Assembly (NCBI GenBank): GCA_964016985.1
Contig: OZ024824.1
Location: forward strand, 118,502,951-118,566,950
Reading direction: 5' to 3'
DNA: 64,000 nucleotides
Source: Anodontia alba
Taxonomy: Eukaryota > Mollusca > Bivalvia > Lucinida > Lucinidae
Shown piece after piece: positions 42,237 to 53,805 of the stretch. Below the pieces are notes generated by a model. That model was not told where the DNA came from. It did not search any database and was given only the letters and a program-made list of their open reading frames with translations. Position 1 is the first letter of the stretch. Each line of letters begins with the position of its first letter. The position numbers were made by a program, and so were the translations under genes.

Positions 42237-44259
42237 AAGAGGGCCATGATGGCCCTATATCCCTCACCTGAGTATCATAGAACTCAAGGAGAATATGACT
42301 TAATCAGAGGAACATTTCTGCGAAATTATTTTGAAATCAGGCCATAGGCCTAGGAGATGTTTAAAAGTTTTTTCTATTTTTAGCCCTGGTGGCTATTTTG
42401 TTCAGCAGAGCAGAACCATTTTAGCAATTTTGGTAAAGGGGTATCAGAGAAACATTTCTGTGAAATTTTTTTGCAATCAGGTCCTTGGCCTAGGAGGAAC
42501 TGTTTAAAGACTTTCTTTTTTTTTGGGGGGCTCTGGATGCCATTTTGTTTAGCGGAACAGCACCATTTTAGCATTTTGGTAGAGGGTTACTCAAAAAACA
42601 TTCCTGTAAAATTATTTAAAAATCCATTAACTGGCTTAGGAGGAGATGTCTTCTAAGTAAACTGTTGTCAGATGCATCACAGTCTACGCCCTTTTTTCTA
42701 TTTTTAGCTCTGGTGGCCATTTTGTTAAGCCAAAGGGAACCATTTTAGCAATTTTGGTCAAGGGACGTAAGAGGAACATTTCTGTGAAATTATTTTGAAA
42801 TCCGGTCATAGGCCTAAGAGATGTTGTTTAAAGGTTTTTCTATTTTTAGCTCTGGTGGCCATTTTGTTCAGCGGAGCAAAACCATTTTAGCAATTTTGGT
42901 ACAGGGGCACTAGAGGAACATTTCTGTGAAATTATTTTGAAATTGGGCCATTAGCCTGGGAGGAGATGTCCTTTAAAAGTTTTTTTGCTATTTTTAGCTC
43001 TAGCGGCCATGTTCAGCCTAGCAGGACCATTTTAGCAATTTTGGTAGAGGGTAACTCAAGGAACATTCCTGTAAAATTATTTCAAAATCCATTAACCGGT
43101 TTAAGAGATGTCTCTTAAGTAAATTGTTGATAGATGCATGACAGTCTTTGCCCTTTTTCTTTTTTTTTTTTAGCTCTGGTGGCCATTTTGTTAAGCCAAA
43201 CAGAACCATTTTAGCTATTTGTAAAGGGTCATAATAGGAACATTTCTGTGAAATTACTTTGAAATCCGGTCATAGGCCTGAGAGATGTTGTTTAAAGGTT
43301 TTTCTACTTTTAGCTCTGATTGCCATTTTGTTTAGCAGAGTGGAACCATTTTAGCAATTTTGGTACAGGGGCATAGAGGAACATTTCTGTGAAATGATTT
43401 TAAAATCGGGCCACTGGCATGCGAGATGTCGCTAAAAGGTTTCTCTATTTTGAGCTCTGGTGGCCATTTTGTTCAGCAGAGTGGAACTATTTTTGCAATT
43501 TTGGTAGAGGGTCACTCAAGGAACATTCCTGTAAAATTATTTCAAAATTCATTAACCGGTTTAGGAGAAGACGCCTCTTAAGTAAATTGTTGACAGACAC
43601 ATGAAGTCTTTCACCTTTTTCTATTTTTAGCTCTGGCGGCCATTTTGTTCAGCGGAGTCAAACGATTTTAGCAATTTTGGTAAATGGGCATTAGAGAAAC
43701 ATTTCAGTGAAATTATTTTGAAATTGGGCCCTTGGCCTAGAAGATGCTGTTTAAAATGTTTTTTCTATTTCTAGTCCTGGCGGCCATTTTGTTTTGCGGA
43801 GCGGAATCATTTTAGCAATTTTGGTAAAGGGGCAGGAGAGGAAAATTTATGTGAAATTATTTTGAAATTGGGCTACTGGCCTGGGAGGAGATGCCATTTA
43901 AAAGTTTTCCTATTTTTAGCTCTGGCGGCCATTTTGTTTAGTGGAGCGGAACCATTTAGGCAATTTTGGTAAAGGAGCATGAGAGGAACATTTCTGTGAA
44001 ATTATTTTGAAATCAGGCCATTGGCCTGAGAGGAGATGTCGTTTAAAGGTTTTTCTACTTTTTAGCTCTGGTGGCCATTTTGTTTAGGCAATTTTGGTAG
44101 AGGGTCACCCAAGGAATATTCCTGTAAAATTATTTCAAAATCCATTCACCGGTTTAGGAGGAGATGTCTTTTAGGTAAAAAGTTGACAGACGGACGACGC
44201 ACGACGGACGAAGACCGGTCACAAAAGCTCACCTTGAGCCTTTGGCTCAGGTGAGCTAA
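42237..44259 (+). repeat. Tandem-repeat-core element, family B, copy 2
   Basis: Perfect head hairpin AGGGCC-ATGAT-GGCCCT (42240-42256), then CCCTCACCTGAGTATCATAG. About a dozen units of roughly 130-150 bp follow with GGCGGCCATTTTGTTCAG and AACATTTCTGTGAAATTA. A higher-order pattern is visible: every few units a variant ends CCGGTTTAGGAGGAGATG with TTAAGTAAATTGTTGACAGA. Tail hairpin identical to the one at 10451-10483, then CTAA. Confidence 0.9.
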
Positions 44260-45304
44260 TAAAAAGCAGCTCTGTTCAGAATCTTAAAAAATTTCCATCG
44301 CAACAACAACTTATCAATATCAACATTCATGCAAAATGTTACAAGATTCCTAAAATGATTAAGCAAGATACACTGGAAAAACAAGTGTTATGGACATGAA
44401 AAAATTACAAAGGGCAATAACTATAACAGTATTGATCCATTGAACATTTTTTTTCTGTACCAGCAACATCTCATGAATATGAACATTTATGAAAAAGGGC
44501 TAGATTCACGAATTCTTGTATACTGCCCTGTTAATTCACATTTTAGCAAACTGTAAAATATGCTTCAGTTTGTAAGGTTTTATATTATATAATATTTCGT
44601 CTTTACAACTATGTATGAAATATTTGGCAAAATCGCTTTGAATCTTTAAGAGCACTACCAAATCGGACCCCCTAAAGCACTAAACGCAACATTTTTTCAC
44701 ATTTTTTTGTGTAAAAGGCAGCTGAAAAAATATGAAGCCCCATATTCGACACCATGATTTTTCGTGCAACGTTTCATAAACGAATGAAGAATATTTGGTA
44801 AAAAAATCAAGGTGTCCAAATTGTGGCTTCATGTTCAAATAAAATAAAATATAATTGAAGAGATCTCGATAAAACTCTTCATTGTATTCTGTTTGCGCTA
44901 CTAAGTTTTTCTGCTTTTTGAAAGAAAGATAATCAAATAAAATGAATTTCGTCAAGAAAAAAGAAGAAATAATCATAGGTAAGCAATAAGTACGACATTT
45001 CATCCAGAAAGCCAATGAAACCATTGTTTCTCGACAGCAAGAGACCCGGCTTCCGAAATTACGTTACATGTGAAATTTGCGTTTTTACAAGGGATGCCAC
45101 TCCAATAACAGCTGAGGGATGACAGTTCTGCGTTATTGACAACGGTGGTTTTACAATTAAAAATCGGTGTTTTGCGTTCGTTTATTCTACATTGGAGTTT
45201 TCTATATTTTTTCTCTCGAATGAAAATTCCAATGTCCAAAATTCGAGGTTTCAATCGAAATAAAAACGACTTCATTCATGCGTTGCGGGCGTTTTTTTTT
45301 TTTC

Positions 45305-45336
<32 letters not shown>

Positions 45337-45480
45337 CTAATGCTGTCTGTAAACGATAAAACCGAGCATTTGAAAGGAAATGTGATGTACATATAACAAA
45401 ATGATACACAATAATAAGATTTTTTTTTTACGGGAAAATTGTGCATTGAAAAATCCAACCTATTACTATTGTAATTTTGA
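44260..45480. other. Intron sequence, no gene recognised
   Basis: The left third has decayed units with AACATTCATG-like motifs. The middle is unassigned, with short ORFs lacking recognisable domains. A T run of about 30 lies at 45310-45337. Confidence 0.45.
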
Positions 45481-45494
45481 CCACTTTCATTACG

Positions 45495-45590
45495 TCATCT
45501 GTGGTGTAGTGGGTAAAACGCTCGTTTAGTAATCGGTGGGTTCCGAGTTCAAAACCTGGAAGTGGCATTTTTTTTTTTTTTTTTTTTTTT
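45495..45590 (+). mobile_element. tRNA-like sequence followed by T run
   Basis: TGGTGTAGTGGGTAAAACG resembles an A box and GAGTTCAAAACCTGG a B box. Stems pair poorly, so it is a pseudo-tRNA or short SINE, not a working tRNA gene. Confidence 0.45.
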
Positions 45591-45611
45591 TACTTTTTCA
45601 TCTATTTTTCA

Positions 45612-45680
45612 GATAAAATGTCTTGACATTTCATGCAATTTGCAGACAATTCACATGAAATGTCAAGACATTTTTATAAA
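45612..45680. repeat. Inverted repeat, arms about 22 bp
   Basis: AAAATGTCTTGACATTTCATG and its complement CATGAAATGTCAAGACATTTT. A third partial copy (CACATGAAATGTCAAAAC) lies near 45767. Confidence 0.6.
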
Positions 45681-46002
45681 AATTAAAAGTAACATGAAAT
45701 TGTTATCTTTTATTTTGAAGAGAAAATAAGTTGACACTTCCTATGAACTGTCCCAAGCAGACAGTTCACATGAAATGTCAAAACTATCCCCTTCCCCGCC
45801 AAAAAAAAAATCAAATTGTCGTGTGCTTCAATTTTTCATGGCGCTTAAAGAGTTGATATTACAACAGGAGAGAGATTACTGAGCTTGTACACAAGTTTGG
45901 ATTTTAATTTGCTTTTCTTTGCAAGACAGTTCCATGCATGTATATGGTAATCACTGGCTATACATAACCTAATTAGACTGCAGCAAACATTAGAATTTGT
46001 GA

Positions 46003-46400
46003 AGCGGCCGTGTGGCGGAGTGGTTAGTGCTCCCGACTTTAGATCACAATGTCTCGGTTTCGAATCGATTGGAGGTGGAATTCATCGAGCTAATACTCAG
46101 GCCAGTTTGCAAATACTATGGCGTCTGATCACAACCTTCGCATTGCAGTCTATGCTGAAGTAAAGACCCAAAGTTTCTTCCTACAGACAACGAAGACTGA
46201 ATATGCTGAGACTGTGCAGATGCGTAAGCTGATCTGAGTCCTTGCTACTTACATGTGTCAGTTTTCAGGAATACCTGTGCTAAGGTTCCTAGCAGGCACA
46301 TGACGAATGACATTGCATCACCTTTACTGCGACATTGTAGTCATGTCCTGCTGGACTTATATTTGTTCACAATAGGGTGTACCAGCTGGCCTTGGTTTCG
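46003..46400 (+). mobile_element. tRNA-derived SINE, third family
   Basis: GCGGCCGTGTGGCGGAGTGG starts a tRNA-like head with an A box TGGCGGAGTGGTTAGTG and a B box GGTTTCGAATC at about 46056-46066. A non-tRNA body of up to about 300 bp follows. The 3' end and target duplications are not clear. Confidence 0.55.
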
Positions 46401-46749
46401 TAAGGACAGATAGTTAAACACTACTAAATGGCTGCTATCAGTGTTGAACCTAATATTTAAGATGTTTCTATTTGCATACATATTTGCACTTGTATGTACA
46501 AAGATGACGTTTGTTATATTATGTCCAGCAGGTTTATAGTGCTCTACTAAACTGTATCTTTAGAATGAATCCGGAGCTTTTATTTTCCCAGTCTGTTCAG
46601 TGTCTAGATATGTTCGATGTTTATTTTTGCATACTTGCACTACACATAGCAATATATTTTGCATGTCAACTATGGAAACCAGAGAACCAACAGTCCTGTA
46701 GCTCAACTGAGACCTCCGGTCCGGGGCGGGGACAGACAATCTATGGGTG

Positions 46750-47600
46750 ACAGATCTTTGTGTCGATAGAACCCTTTTGCCATTACGACCACTTGATATA
46801 AGTTTCAAATAAATCCTTTGAACTGAGATTTTATACATTTTTTTTCAGGATTTTATACATGTACATAGCCTCAAAGCAGCGGCAGATAACCCCTAGGGAA
46901 CATAATTTTTATGTCAAATGAATTCTTTTGTCACTATGGCCAACTGATGCAAGTGTGATTTTATACATATTTTTTTATACATGTTGGTAGCCTTAGGACA
47001 GGGGCAGATCACCTCTTTGGGACAGAGTTTTGATGTCGGATGAAACCTGTTGTCACTGTGCCCAACTGGTGCAAGTTTCGAAAACAAATCTGATTGAACT
47101 GTGATTTTTTTTCATGATTTTTTACATGTACATAACCCTGGAGCATGGGCAGATAAGCCCTTGGGGACAGAGTTTTGATGTCGAATGAAAGCTTTTGCCA
47201 TGATAGCCAACTGGTGGAAGTTTATAAACAAAATCTCAGTGAACTGTGATCTTGTACATTTTTTCTTTTTTTTTTTTTTCATGATTACATACCTGTACAT
47301 AGCACAGGGGCATATCAACCCTGGGGATTGAATTTTTATGTCAAATTAAATTTTTTCTCACTATGGCCAGCTGGTGCAAGTTTCATAAAAATAATTTTGA
47401 ACTGTGATTTGTGATTTTATATACAATTTTTCCTTGATTTGATACATATATTTAGACAAGGAGCAGGAACAGATCACCACCGGGGGCAGAGTTTTAATGT
47501 CAAATGAAACATTTTGTAACTATGACCAAATAGTGCAAATTTAAAAGTCTCTTTGACCTGTGATTTTATACATTTCTTCCAATGGGGTCAAATATGACAT
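46750..47600 (+). repeat. Tandem repeat, about 120-160-bp units, family K
   Basis: Six diverged units (anchors near 46757, 46906, 47028, 47173, 47333, 47492) with TTTTGATGTCGAATGAAAC, TGGCCAACTGGTGCAAGTTT and GAACTGTGATTTTATACAT. 46401-46749 shows nothing. Confidence 0.75.
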
Positions 47601-47929
47601 CGCCATAAAATAGATCAATGATGAGCTGGCTGATCTGCGTCTTCACTGGCTCACATGTAATTTTGTAGCAGTCGGTATGCAGCGGCTCAGTTATCAGTAC
47701 TAGCATGCCAATTAAAGACATTCATGCCAAATGTTATGTGATAAATTTGTTGTTGGGGATACATAACTTTTGGTGACATGATACTTAACATTTTAACTGT
47801 GTGCTGCAAACTGTGACAAACAAAAATATGCAGTAATGATACCAATACAGCAAAAAAAAAACAAAAACAAAAAAACATCAATTACTGAATATGGTCAAGC
47901 AAAAACAACATATTCTAATAAGATAAATG

Positions 47930-48480
47930 TATCCTTTTGTTTCCATGGCAACAGAAAGTTAAGTGATGCGAATGCCACTTTTTACGCACAGTCAAATACT
48001 TTAGAACACATTTAAATCAATGAAATAAAACACACTTTACATTTCATGATTCAAATCAGTCAAAACCACATATTATTTGGCTGAAGTAAATGGTTTTACA
48101 GTTTTGTTTCCATGGAAACAGAAACTTTAGTCTAGTGTTTTTCTTTTCTTTTTAATGTGTCTCCCATTACTAATAATCAAAGTTTTATACTGTATGTAGT
48201 GATAAAGATAGAATCGCATAGTAAACAGAATAAATTAAGTAAAACTGCATGTTTTTTTGTAATAAATTTGACATATTTGTTGTCATGGTAACAGAAATTT
48301 CTGTGTTATGGTAATTTTTATTCATAACTTTGTGCTACAGTATTTGACAAATATGAAACTAACAAATGGGAATGCTTTTAGTGGCATTTCTCCTAAATTT
48401 CAGATATGAAATTGATTAAAACAAACAGTTTTACAGTACACCATGTAGTGTGTTCTTGTTACCATAGCAACCATAATGAT
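47930..48480 (+). repeat. Diverged tandem repeat with X-box-like palindromes
   Basis: Four palindromes spaced 167, 173 and 179 bp: GTTTCCATGGCAAC (47939), GTTTCCATGGAAAC (48106), GTTGTCATGGTAAC (48279), GTTACCATAGCAAC (48458). Three are followed by AGAAA or similar. The last matches the RFX X-box consensus GTNRCC-N(0-3)-RGYAAC fully. Between them only weak unit similarity remains. 47601-47929 shows nothing else. Confidence 0.6.
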
Positions 48481-48654
48481 TGGTTTTCAAACTTGTTGTT
48501 GTTGTTTTTGAAGATGTCCCATGCTGACTTATATTTACAAGCGTTTTGATCAATATATTGAATAGGGCAGACTTTGGTCATTCGTGAACCAAGCCCTTTG
48601 TAAAGATTCCTAATAATACTAATCAAGATATGCAGATAAAAAGTATAGAGTGCA

Positions 48655-50490
48655 CACAAGACTCACTTTTTGAGTATTTATAATGCAGTGACCTTGAAAA
48701 TTGTTTGTGTTGAGGTTTTACGGCCCAGTAAACCCAATGGGGTCATGTCGAGCGCGGTCAGTTTACCCAACCACACGTTTACTGGGCAGGCTTAGTTCTC
48801 TAAGCGTTTAACCAGTATTGTGCACATTCTTTTGCCAGAAACTAACAACTGCCCTTCTTGAATCAGCAGAAGGGAGAGAAGGACTGTAGAAAATATTTCA
48901 TGATCAATCTCCACGAAAGAATGTTGCCGACCTCAGCGGGGATTGAACCCGCAATCGCGTCTCCAGTCAGACGGCGCATCCAACTGAGCCACCGAGACCG
49001 GTGAGTGACCTTGAAAATAAGATCAAGGTCACTAAAATCTAATCACTTCTTTCCCCCATCCTGATGTATCTGTGCTAATGTGGTCAAATTCCGGCCACTG
49101 GTTAAAGAGATAGTGTGCACACAAACATTTAACTGCATTTAAAAAACGCAATAAATCCAAAAGAATGGGCCCCAGGCCTTACTTTCTCTTACGTAGGTAC
49201 ACCTTATTGATATCAATGTGTCACATAAGCTTTTTTCTATTAAAATCTGAGTTTCAAAGTGTCAGTGTGACCTAGAAAATGAGGTCCAGGTCATCAAAGT
49301 CTAATCATTTCTTCCCCTCATCCCAATGAAGTATCTGTGCTAGCTTGAACAAATTCCATCTAATGATTAATGAAATAGGGTGCACACAAGGGTCATTTTT
49401 AGAGTTTATAACATACATGTAGTGACCTTGAAAATGAGGTCAAGTCACAAAAATCAACTCACTTTTCTCCCATGTCCTAACAATGTATCTATGCTAGTTT
49501 ATTAAAATTCCAACCATTGGTTCAAGATATAGTGTGCACACAAGCTTTTTTCTATCAAAATTTGAGTTTCAAAGTGCCGATGTAACCTTGAAAATGAGAT
49601 AAAGGTCACCAAAATCAAATCATTTGTTTCCCCAATTCCAATGATATATCTGTGCTAGTTTGGTCCAATTCCATTTATTGTTTCATGCGATAGAGGGCAC
49701 ACAAGACTCACTTATTGAGTATTTATAATGTAGTGACCTTGAAAATAAGGTCAAGGTCACCAAAATCTTATTACTTCTTTCCCCCATCCTGATGATGTCT
49801 CTGTGCTAATTTGGTCAAATTCCAGCCATTGGTTAAAGAGATAGTGTGCACACAAACTTTTTACAAGGCTCATTTTTGGAGTCTTTATAATGTAGTGACC
49901 TTGAAGATGAGGTCAAGGCCACAAAAATCTATTCACTTATTTCCCATGTCCTAACAATGTATCGGTGCTAGTTTGTTAAAATTCCAGCCACTGGTTCAAG
50001 ATATGGTTAACATGTACAAGCTTTTTTCCATCAAAATTTGAGTTTCAAAGTGCCGGTGTGACCTTGAAAACAAGATCACCGAACTCTAATCACTTCTTTC
50101 CCCAATCCCAATGATGTATCTGTGCTAATTTGATCAAATTCCATCTACTGATTCATGAGAAAGAGTGCACACAAGGCTTACTTTTTGCGTATTTATAGTG
50201 TAGTGACCTTGAAAATAAGGTCAAGGTCACAAAAATCCAAACAATTCTTTCCCCAAACCTTAGGATGTATCTGTGCTAGTTTGGTCAAATTCCAGCCATT
50301 GCTTAGAGCGATAATGTGCACATAATTTTTTTATTGCATTAACAAGGCTCTTTTTTGAGTATTTATGATGTAGTGACCTTGAAAATAAGCTCAAGGTCAC
50401 CAAAATCTAAACACTTCTTTCCCCCAGCTTTATGATGTATCTGTGATAGTTTGGTCAAATTCCAGCAATTGGTAAAAGAGATAAGGAGAG
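48655..50490 (+). repeat. Tandem repeat, paired units of about 150-170 bp, family L
   Basis: About eleven units with GTAGTGACCTTGAAAATAAGG, CAAGGTCACCAAAATCTAATC, CTTTCCCCCATCC, TGATGTATCTGTGCTA and GGTCAAATTCCA. Two subtypes alternate (TTTTTTGAGTATTTATAATG versus ATCAAAATTTGAGTTTCAAAG), giving a higher-order dimer. A SINE is nested at 48702-49003. Confidence 0.85.
48702..49003 (-). mobile_element. SINE family 1, full copy 6 (nested)
   Basis: Exact 15-bp duplication AGTGACCTTGAAAAT (48687-48701 and 49004-49018), part of the family L unit. Minus-strand head with GGGATTGAACCCGC-type B-box complement at about 48939-48953. Confidence 0.92.
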
Positions 50491-50690
50491 GCAAGTGAAA
50501 GGAAGAGATTAATTTAATACTAGACATAGCTATATTTCGAGTTGATTTGAAATTCCCTGCATTGCTCTACCCCATTCTTCCCAAACCTCCATTTGGCTAT
50601 CCCATCCTACCCTACCAAGCTAGGATAGGCCAGGATAGAAGAGTAGGGTAGGGTAAAAACAGGGGTTAGAGTAGTTGGTGGCTATAAATA
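50491..50690. other. Short segment with a CCTACCCTACC / GGTAGGGTAGG inverted pair
   Basis: About 50608-50655 has ATCCTACCCTACC opposite AGTAGGGTAGGGTA. No gene. Confidence 0.4.
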
Positions 50691-51880
50691 TATTTTAAAG
50701 ATGGCTGCCATGGCTGCCATCTTGGATTTCAGATCGTAATGATTTTAGCTATCTTTGCTGTACTAATCACCCATATGCTTCCTACCAAGTTTCAAGTAAT
50801 TGGTATTTTGGTTCAGAAGAAGCAAAAAATAGATTTTCAAGATGGCCGCCATCTTGGATTTCTGATCGGAACAATTTTAGCTATTTTAGATCTACACCCT
50901 GATGCTTCCTACCAAGTTTCAAGTCAAGTGGCCTTTCAGTTCAGGAGAAGAAGCAAAAAATAGATTTTCAATATGGCCACCATCCCTGCTGTCTTGGATT
51001 TCTGATAGGAACGCTTTTCGCTACTTTTGATCTACAGGTCACCGCAATGCTTCCTACCAAATTTCAAGTCAACTGGCCTTTTTGTTCAGAAATGAAAAAT
51101 AGATTTTCAAGATGGCTGCCATCTTGGATTTCTGATCAGAATAATTTTAGCTATTTTTGATCTACAAGTCACTCTGAAGCTTCCTACCAAGTTTCAAGTC
51201 AACTGGCCTTTTGGTTCAAGAGAAGAAGTGAAAAATAGATTTTCATGGCAGCCATCTTGGATTTTGGATCGGAACTATTTTAGCTCGATTTTAGCTACTT
51301 TTGATCTACAAGTCAATCAGACGATTCCTACCAAGTTTCAAGTCAATTGGCCTTTTGGTTCAGAAGCAAAAAATAAATTTTCCAGGTTACGGCCATCTTG
51401 GATTTCTGATCAGAATGATTTTAGCTATTTTTGATCTACATGTCACCCTGAGGCTTCCTACCAAGTTTCAAGTCAAATGGCCTTTTGATTCAGGAGAAGA
51501 AGCGAAAAATAGATTTTCACCATGGCGGCCATCTTGGACCAAATCAGAAAGATCTTAGCTATTTTGTGATCTACAGTTCGCCCCGATGATTCCTACCAAG
51601 TTTCAAGTCAATTGGCCTTTCAGTTCAGGAGAAGATGTGAAAGATAGATTTACAAGATGGTGGCCATCTTGGATTTATGATTGGAACGATTTTAGCTAGT
51701 TTTGATCTACAAGTCACCCCAATGCTTACACCAAGTTTCTAATCAATTGGCCAAGGGTGTAGGAGGAGGTGGCTTTTAAAGCAAATTGTTGACACGGCAC
51801 AAGGCACGGAGGATGTGGGACAACGGACATCTACCAATCACAATAGCTCACCTTGAGCACTTAGTGCTGAGATGAGTTAA
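50691..51880 (+). repeat. Tandem-repeat-core element, family E, copy 3 (head missing)
   Basis: Seven or eight units of about 130-145 bp, more diverged than 16651-18076, with GATGGCCGCCATCTTGGATT and TACCAAGTTTCAAGTCAA. Tail: GCACGGAGGATGTGGGAC, AATCACAATAG, CTCACC / TGAGCAC-TTA-GTGCTGA / GATGAG, then TTAA. Confidence 0.85.
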
Positions 51881-51884
51881 TAAG

Positions 51885-52279
51885 ACAGTGTGCACACATA
51901 ATTAAATTAACTAAATAAGACACAGTGAATATTAAGATACTGTAATCAGCATTCTCTTCACATTAGCCCAGTGTTCATCACACTTTGTTGGAGCTGTACT
52001 GGTAATTAAATATTTTGAGTAATCAACCCAGGTTAATCAAGTTATTAACAGGTGCAGTTGCCAACTCTGTTGTGTGCAACTGTAGCCAATGTGAAGAGTC
52101 TAGATAATGTTATTGTTTGAGTAATGTTCTAATCGTTTGTTTAAGTTGTATTTGTATGTTGTGTATATTTATGTTAAAAAAAAAAAGTGCACCTTGGCCT
52201 CCCTTGTGCGTAACAAACAAAAAGCGCCAAGGATTTATATATTTATACCCTTGAATCTGTCATCTTCAAAGATACCACC
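51885..52279. other. Intron sequence, possible small inverted-repeat element
   Basis: CTCTTCACATTAGCC (about 51955) and GCCAATGTGAAGAG (about 52088) form a 14-bp inverted pair about 150 bp apart. No duplication was seen, so it is only a candidate MITE. Confidence 0.35.
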
Positions 52280-52644
52280 TGTCACGGAGTTACCGTGAAT
52301 GTATCTGAGTTATTCATATTTATGTAAGATTTAAATCAGCATACTTTCTATATACTTTTTAATGTGTAACTATGATGTCATGACGTCAACTAACGTAACG
52401 TTTAATGACGTAACGTCAATAAAATGCTAGTGACATTAGCAACAAGAATCAGGATACAGTGAACAGACAGAACATGGAAACAGAGACATTTTATTAACAT
52501 TCAAGCCGTGGCCACACAGATATTTTATTATCATTCAAGCCGTGGCCACACGGACTTGAGAGACGTAGTATTATTCTGTGGCGAAATTGTATTTATCAGT
52601 AGAAATAAATAATATCTTCAGGAATTGTGTATCTTTCCACCACA
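52280..52644 (+). repeat. 5' LTR
   Basis: 365 bp, differing from the 3' LTR at four positions (about 1.1%). Contains CRE-like sites, AATAAA at about 52431, and a duplicated ATTCAAGCCGTGGCCACAC segment. Confidence 0.95.
52390..52435 (+). promoter_or_regulatory. CRE/ATF-like motif cluster in the LTR
   Basis: A perfect TGACGTCA lies in CATGACGTCAAC, followed by AACGTAACG, TGACGTAACG and ACGTCAATAAA within 45 bp. TGACGTCA is the CREB/ATF consensus. The identical cluster is in the 3' LTR (about 58395-58440). Role in promoter activity is inferred. Confidence 0.5.
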
Positions 52645-52645
52645 T

Positions 52646-52663
52646 TGGCGCCGGAACCCGGGA
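52646..52663 (+). other. Primer-binding site
   Basis: TGGCGCCGGAACCCGGGA starts two bases after the LTR; its complement ends in CCA like a tRNA 3' end. The tRNA is not identified. Confidence 0.75.
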
Positions 52664-52699
52664 ATCTTTCATATAGGATTATTTCTATTCTTCATTAAG

Positions 52700-53050
52700 A
52701 TGACACTTGCATTAAGCTACCTGAAGGCGAACAGGACTCGCTACAAGAATTTACTTGAAAAGGAACTTGCCACAGGCAAATTTCTTCTAGAAGAGGGCAA
52801 AGAGGAAATAGATATAAAAGAGTTATCCAGACAGATCAATACTTGTATCAAGAGGCTGACAGATTTTTGTGAAAAACTTGACGCTACCAATGAGAAAATA
52901 TCCCTAGCTGTAACACTTGGAACAGAGGAGACTGATAATATTGAGGAACTCATCAATGGTGACTGCACTCTTATGTCTTCTGCAGTAGACTGCAGGGATC
53001 AATTACTTGCACGACAGGACAGCATTCAGGATGAAAAAAAAAGTTTCTGA
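52700..53050 (+). pseudogene. BEL/Pao gag, N-terminal part
   Basis: ATG at 52700 is the first start downstream of the primer site (an in-frame ATG at 52625 lies in the LTR and is rejected). The reading begins MTLALSYLKANRTRYK and is helical and Glu/Lys-rich. The frame ends prematurely after a run of nine A (53034-53042). The next gag segment is open in the +1 frame, so a one-base gain in the homopolymer is the simplest explanation. Confidence 0.8.
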
Positions 53051-53804
53051 AATTTCTTCGGCTGTAACTGTTACAGAAGAAAGGGTCAGTAGATTGGAAC
53101 AGTTACAGGTCCAGATGCAACAGCTAACGATTGGAAACCAAGGCAATGTAATACAACAACAGAGACAGCAAAGCCCAAATACGACAATAAATCTTCCTAA
53201 ACTTGAAATACCCACCTTTAACGGAGACAAATTGAAATGGTCTGAATTTTGGGACACTTTTGAAACAACAACTGACAAGAATGATTGTCTTTCTGGAATT
53301 GAAAAACTGAAGTATCTAAACAGCAAACTGACTGGAGAGGCAAAGCATGCAGTTTCAGGTATTATCCTTTCAAATGATAATTATCAAGTCGCTGTTACAT
53401 TAATGAAAGAGAGATTTGGAGATGTTCAAACTGTCATCAATGCACACTACACGGAACTTATCAATTTGACACCTGCTACCAACAATCCCAGAAGTCTAAG
53501 ATCATTATTTGACCAAGTAGAAAGGAATCTTAGAAGCCTGCAGGCCCTCAAACAAGACATAGATCAAGACATATTTGTATCAATCATTACGTCCAAGATT
53601 CCAAAGGATGTCTTAATTCAGCTTGAAATCCAGAAGGGTGCTAAAACCAAATGGACGGTGACTAAGTTAAGAGAACTGTTTAATGACTACATCGCAGCAA
53701 GAGAGCGAGCAGATCAGCAGAGTTACTCTGGGGTTGGTGAAACCAAATACAGCCTACCAAGACAACCAATGGGAACCACTGAAGCCTTAATTTCTTTGAA
53801 CTAG
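53043..53804 (+). pseudogene. BEL/Pao gag, central part (DUF1759-like)
   Basis: Continues gag after the poly(A) slip. Carries a coiled-coil stretch (VSRLEQLQVQMQQL), then LPKLEIPTFNGDKLKWSEFW, EKLKYLNSKLTGEAKH and VTKLRELFNDYIAARE, the conserved pattern of Pao-type gag (DUF1759). It ends at TAG 53802-53804. The pol frame begins immediately in a different phase, whereas related elements read gag into pol without a break, so this is a second lesion or a shift site. Confidence 0.85.
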
Positions 53805-53805
53805 A

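Noticed and set aside
44680..45275. Pair of minus-strand ORFs of 91 and 114 codons
   Set aside because: Low-complexity AT-rich translation with no recognisable domain and no splice-site pair in phase with the host gene.
51953..52101. Small inverted-repeat element next to the BEL/Pao insertion
   Set aside because: Only about 14 bp of inverted repeat and no target duplication. Kept as a note, not called as a mobile element.
52625..52699. Upstream in-frame ATG for BEL/Pao gag
   Set aside because: It lies in the LTR and across the primer-binding site, so 52700 is preferred.
53030..53046. Programmed -1 frameshift at the A9 run in BEL/Pao gag
   Set aside because: The frame needed is +1, not -1, so a one-base gain in the homopolymer is simpler.
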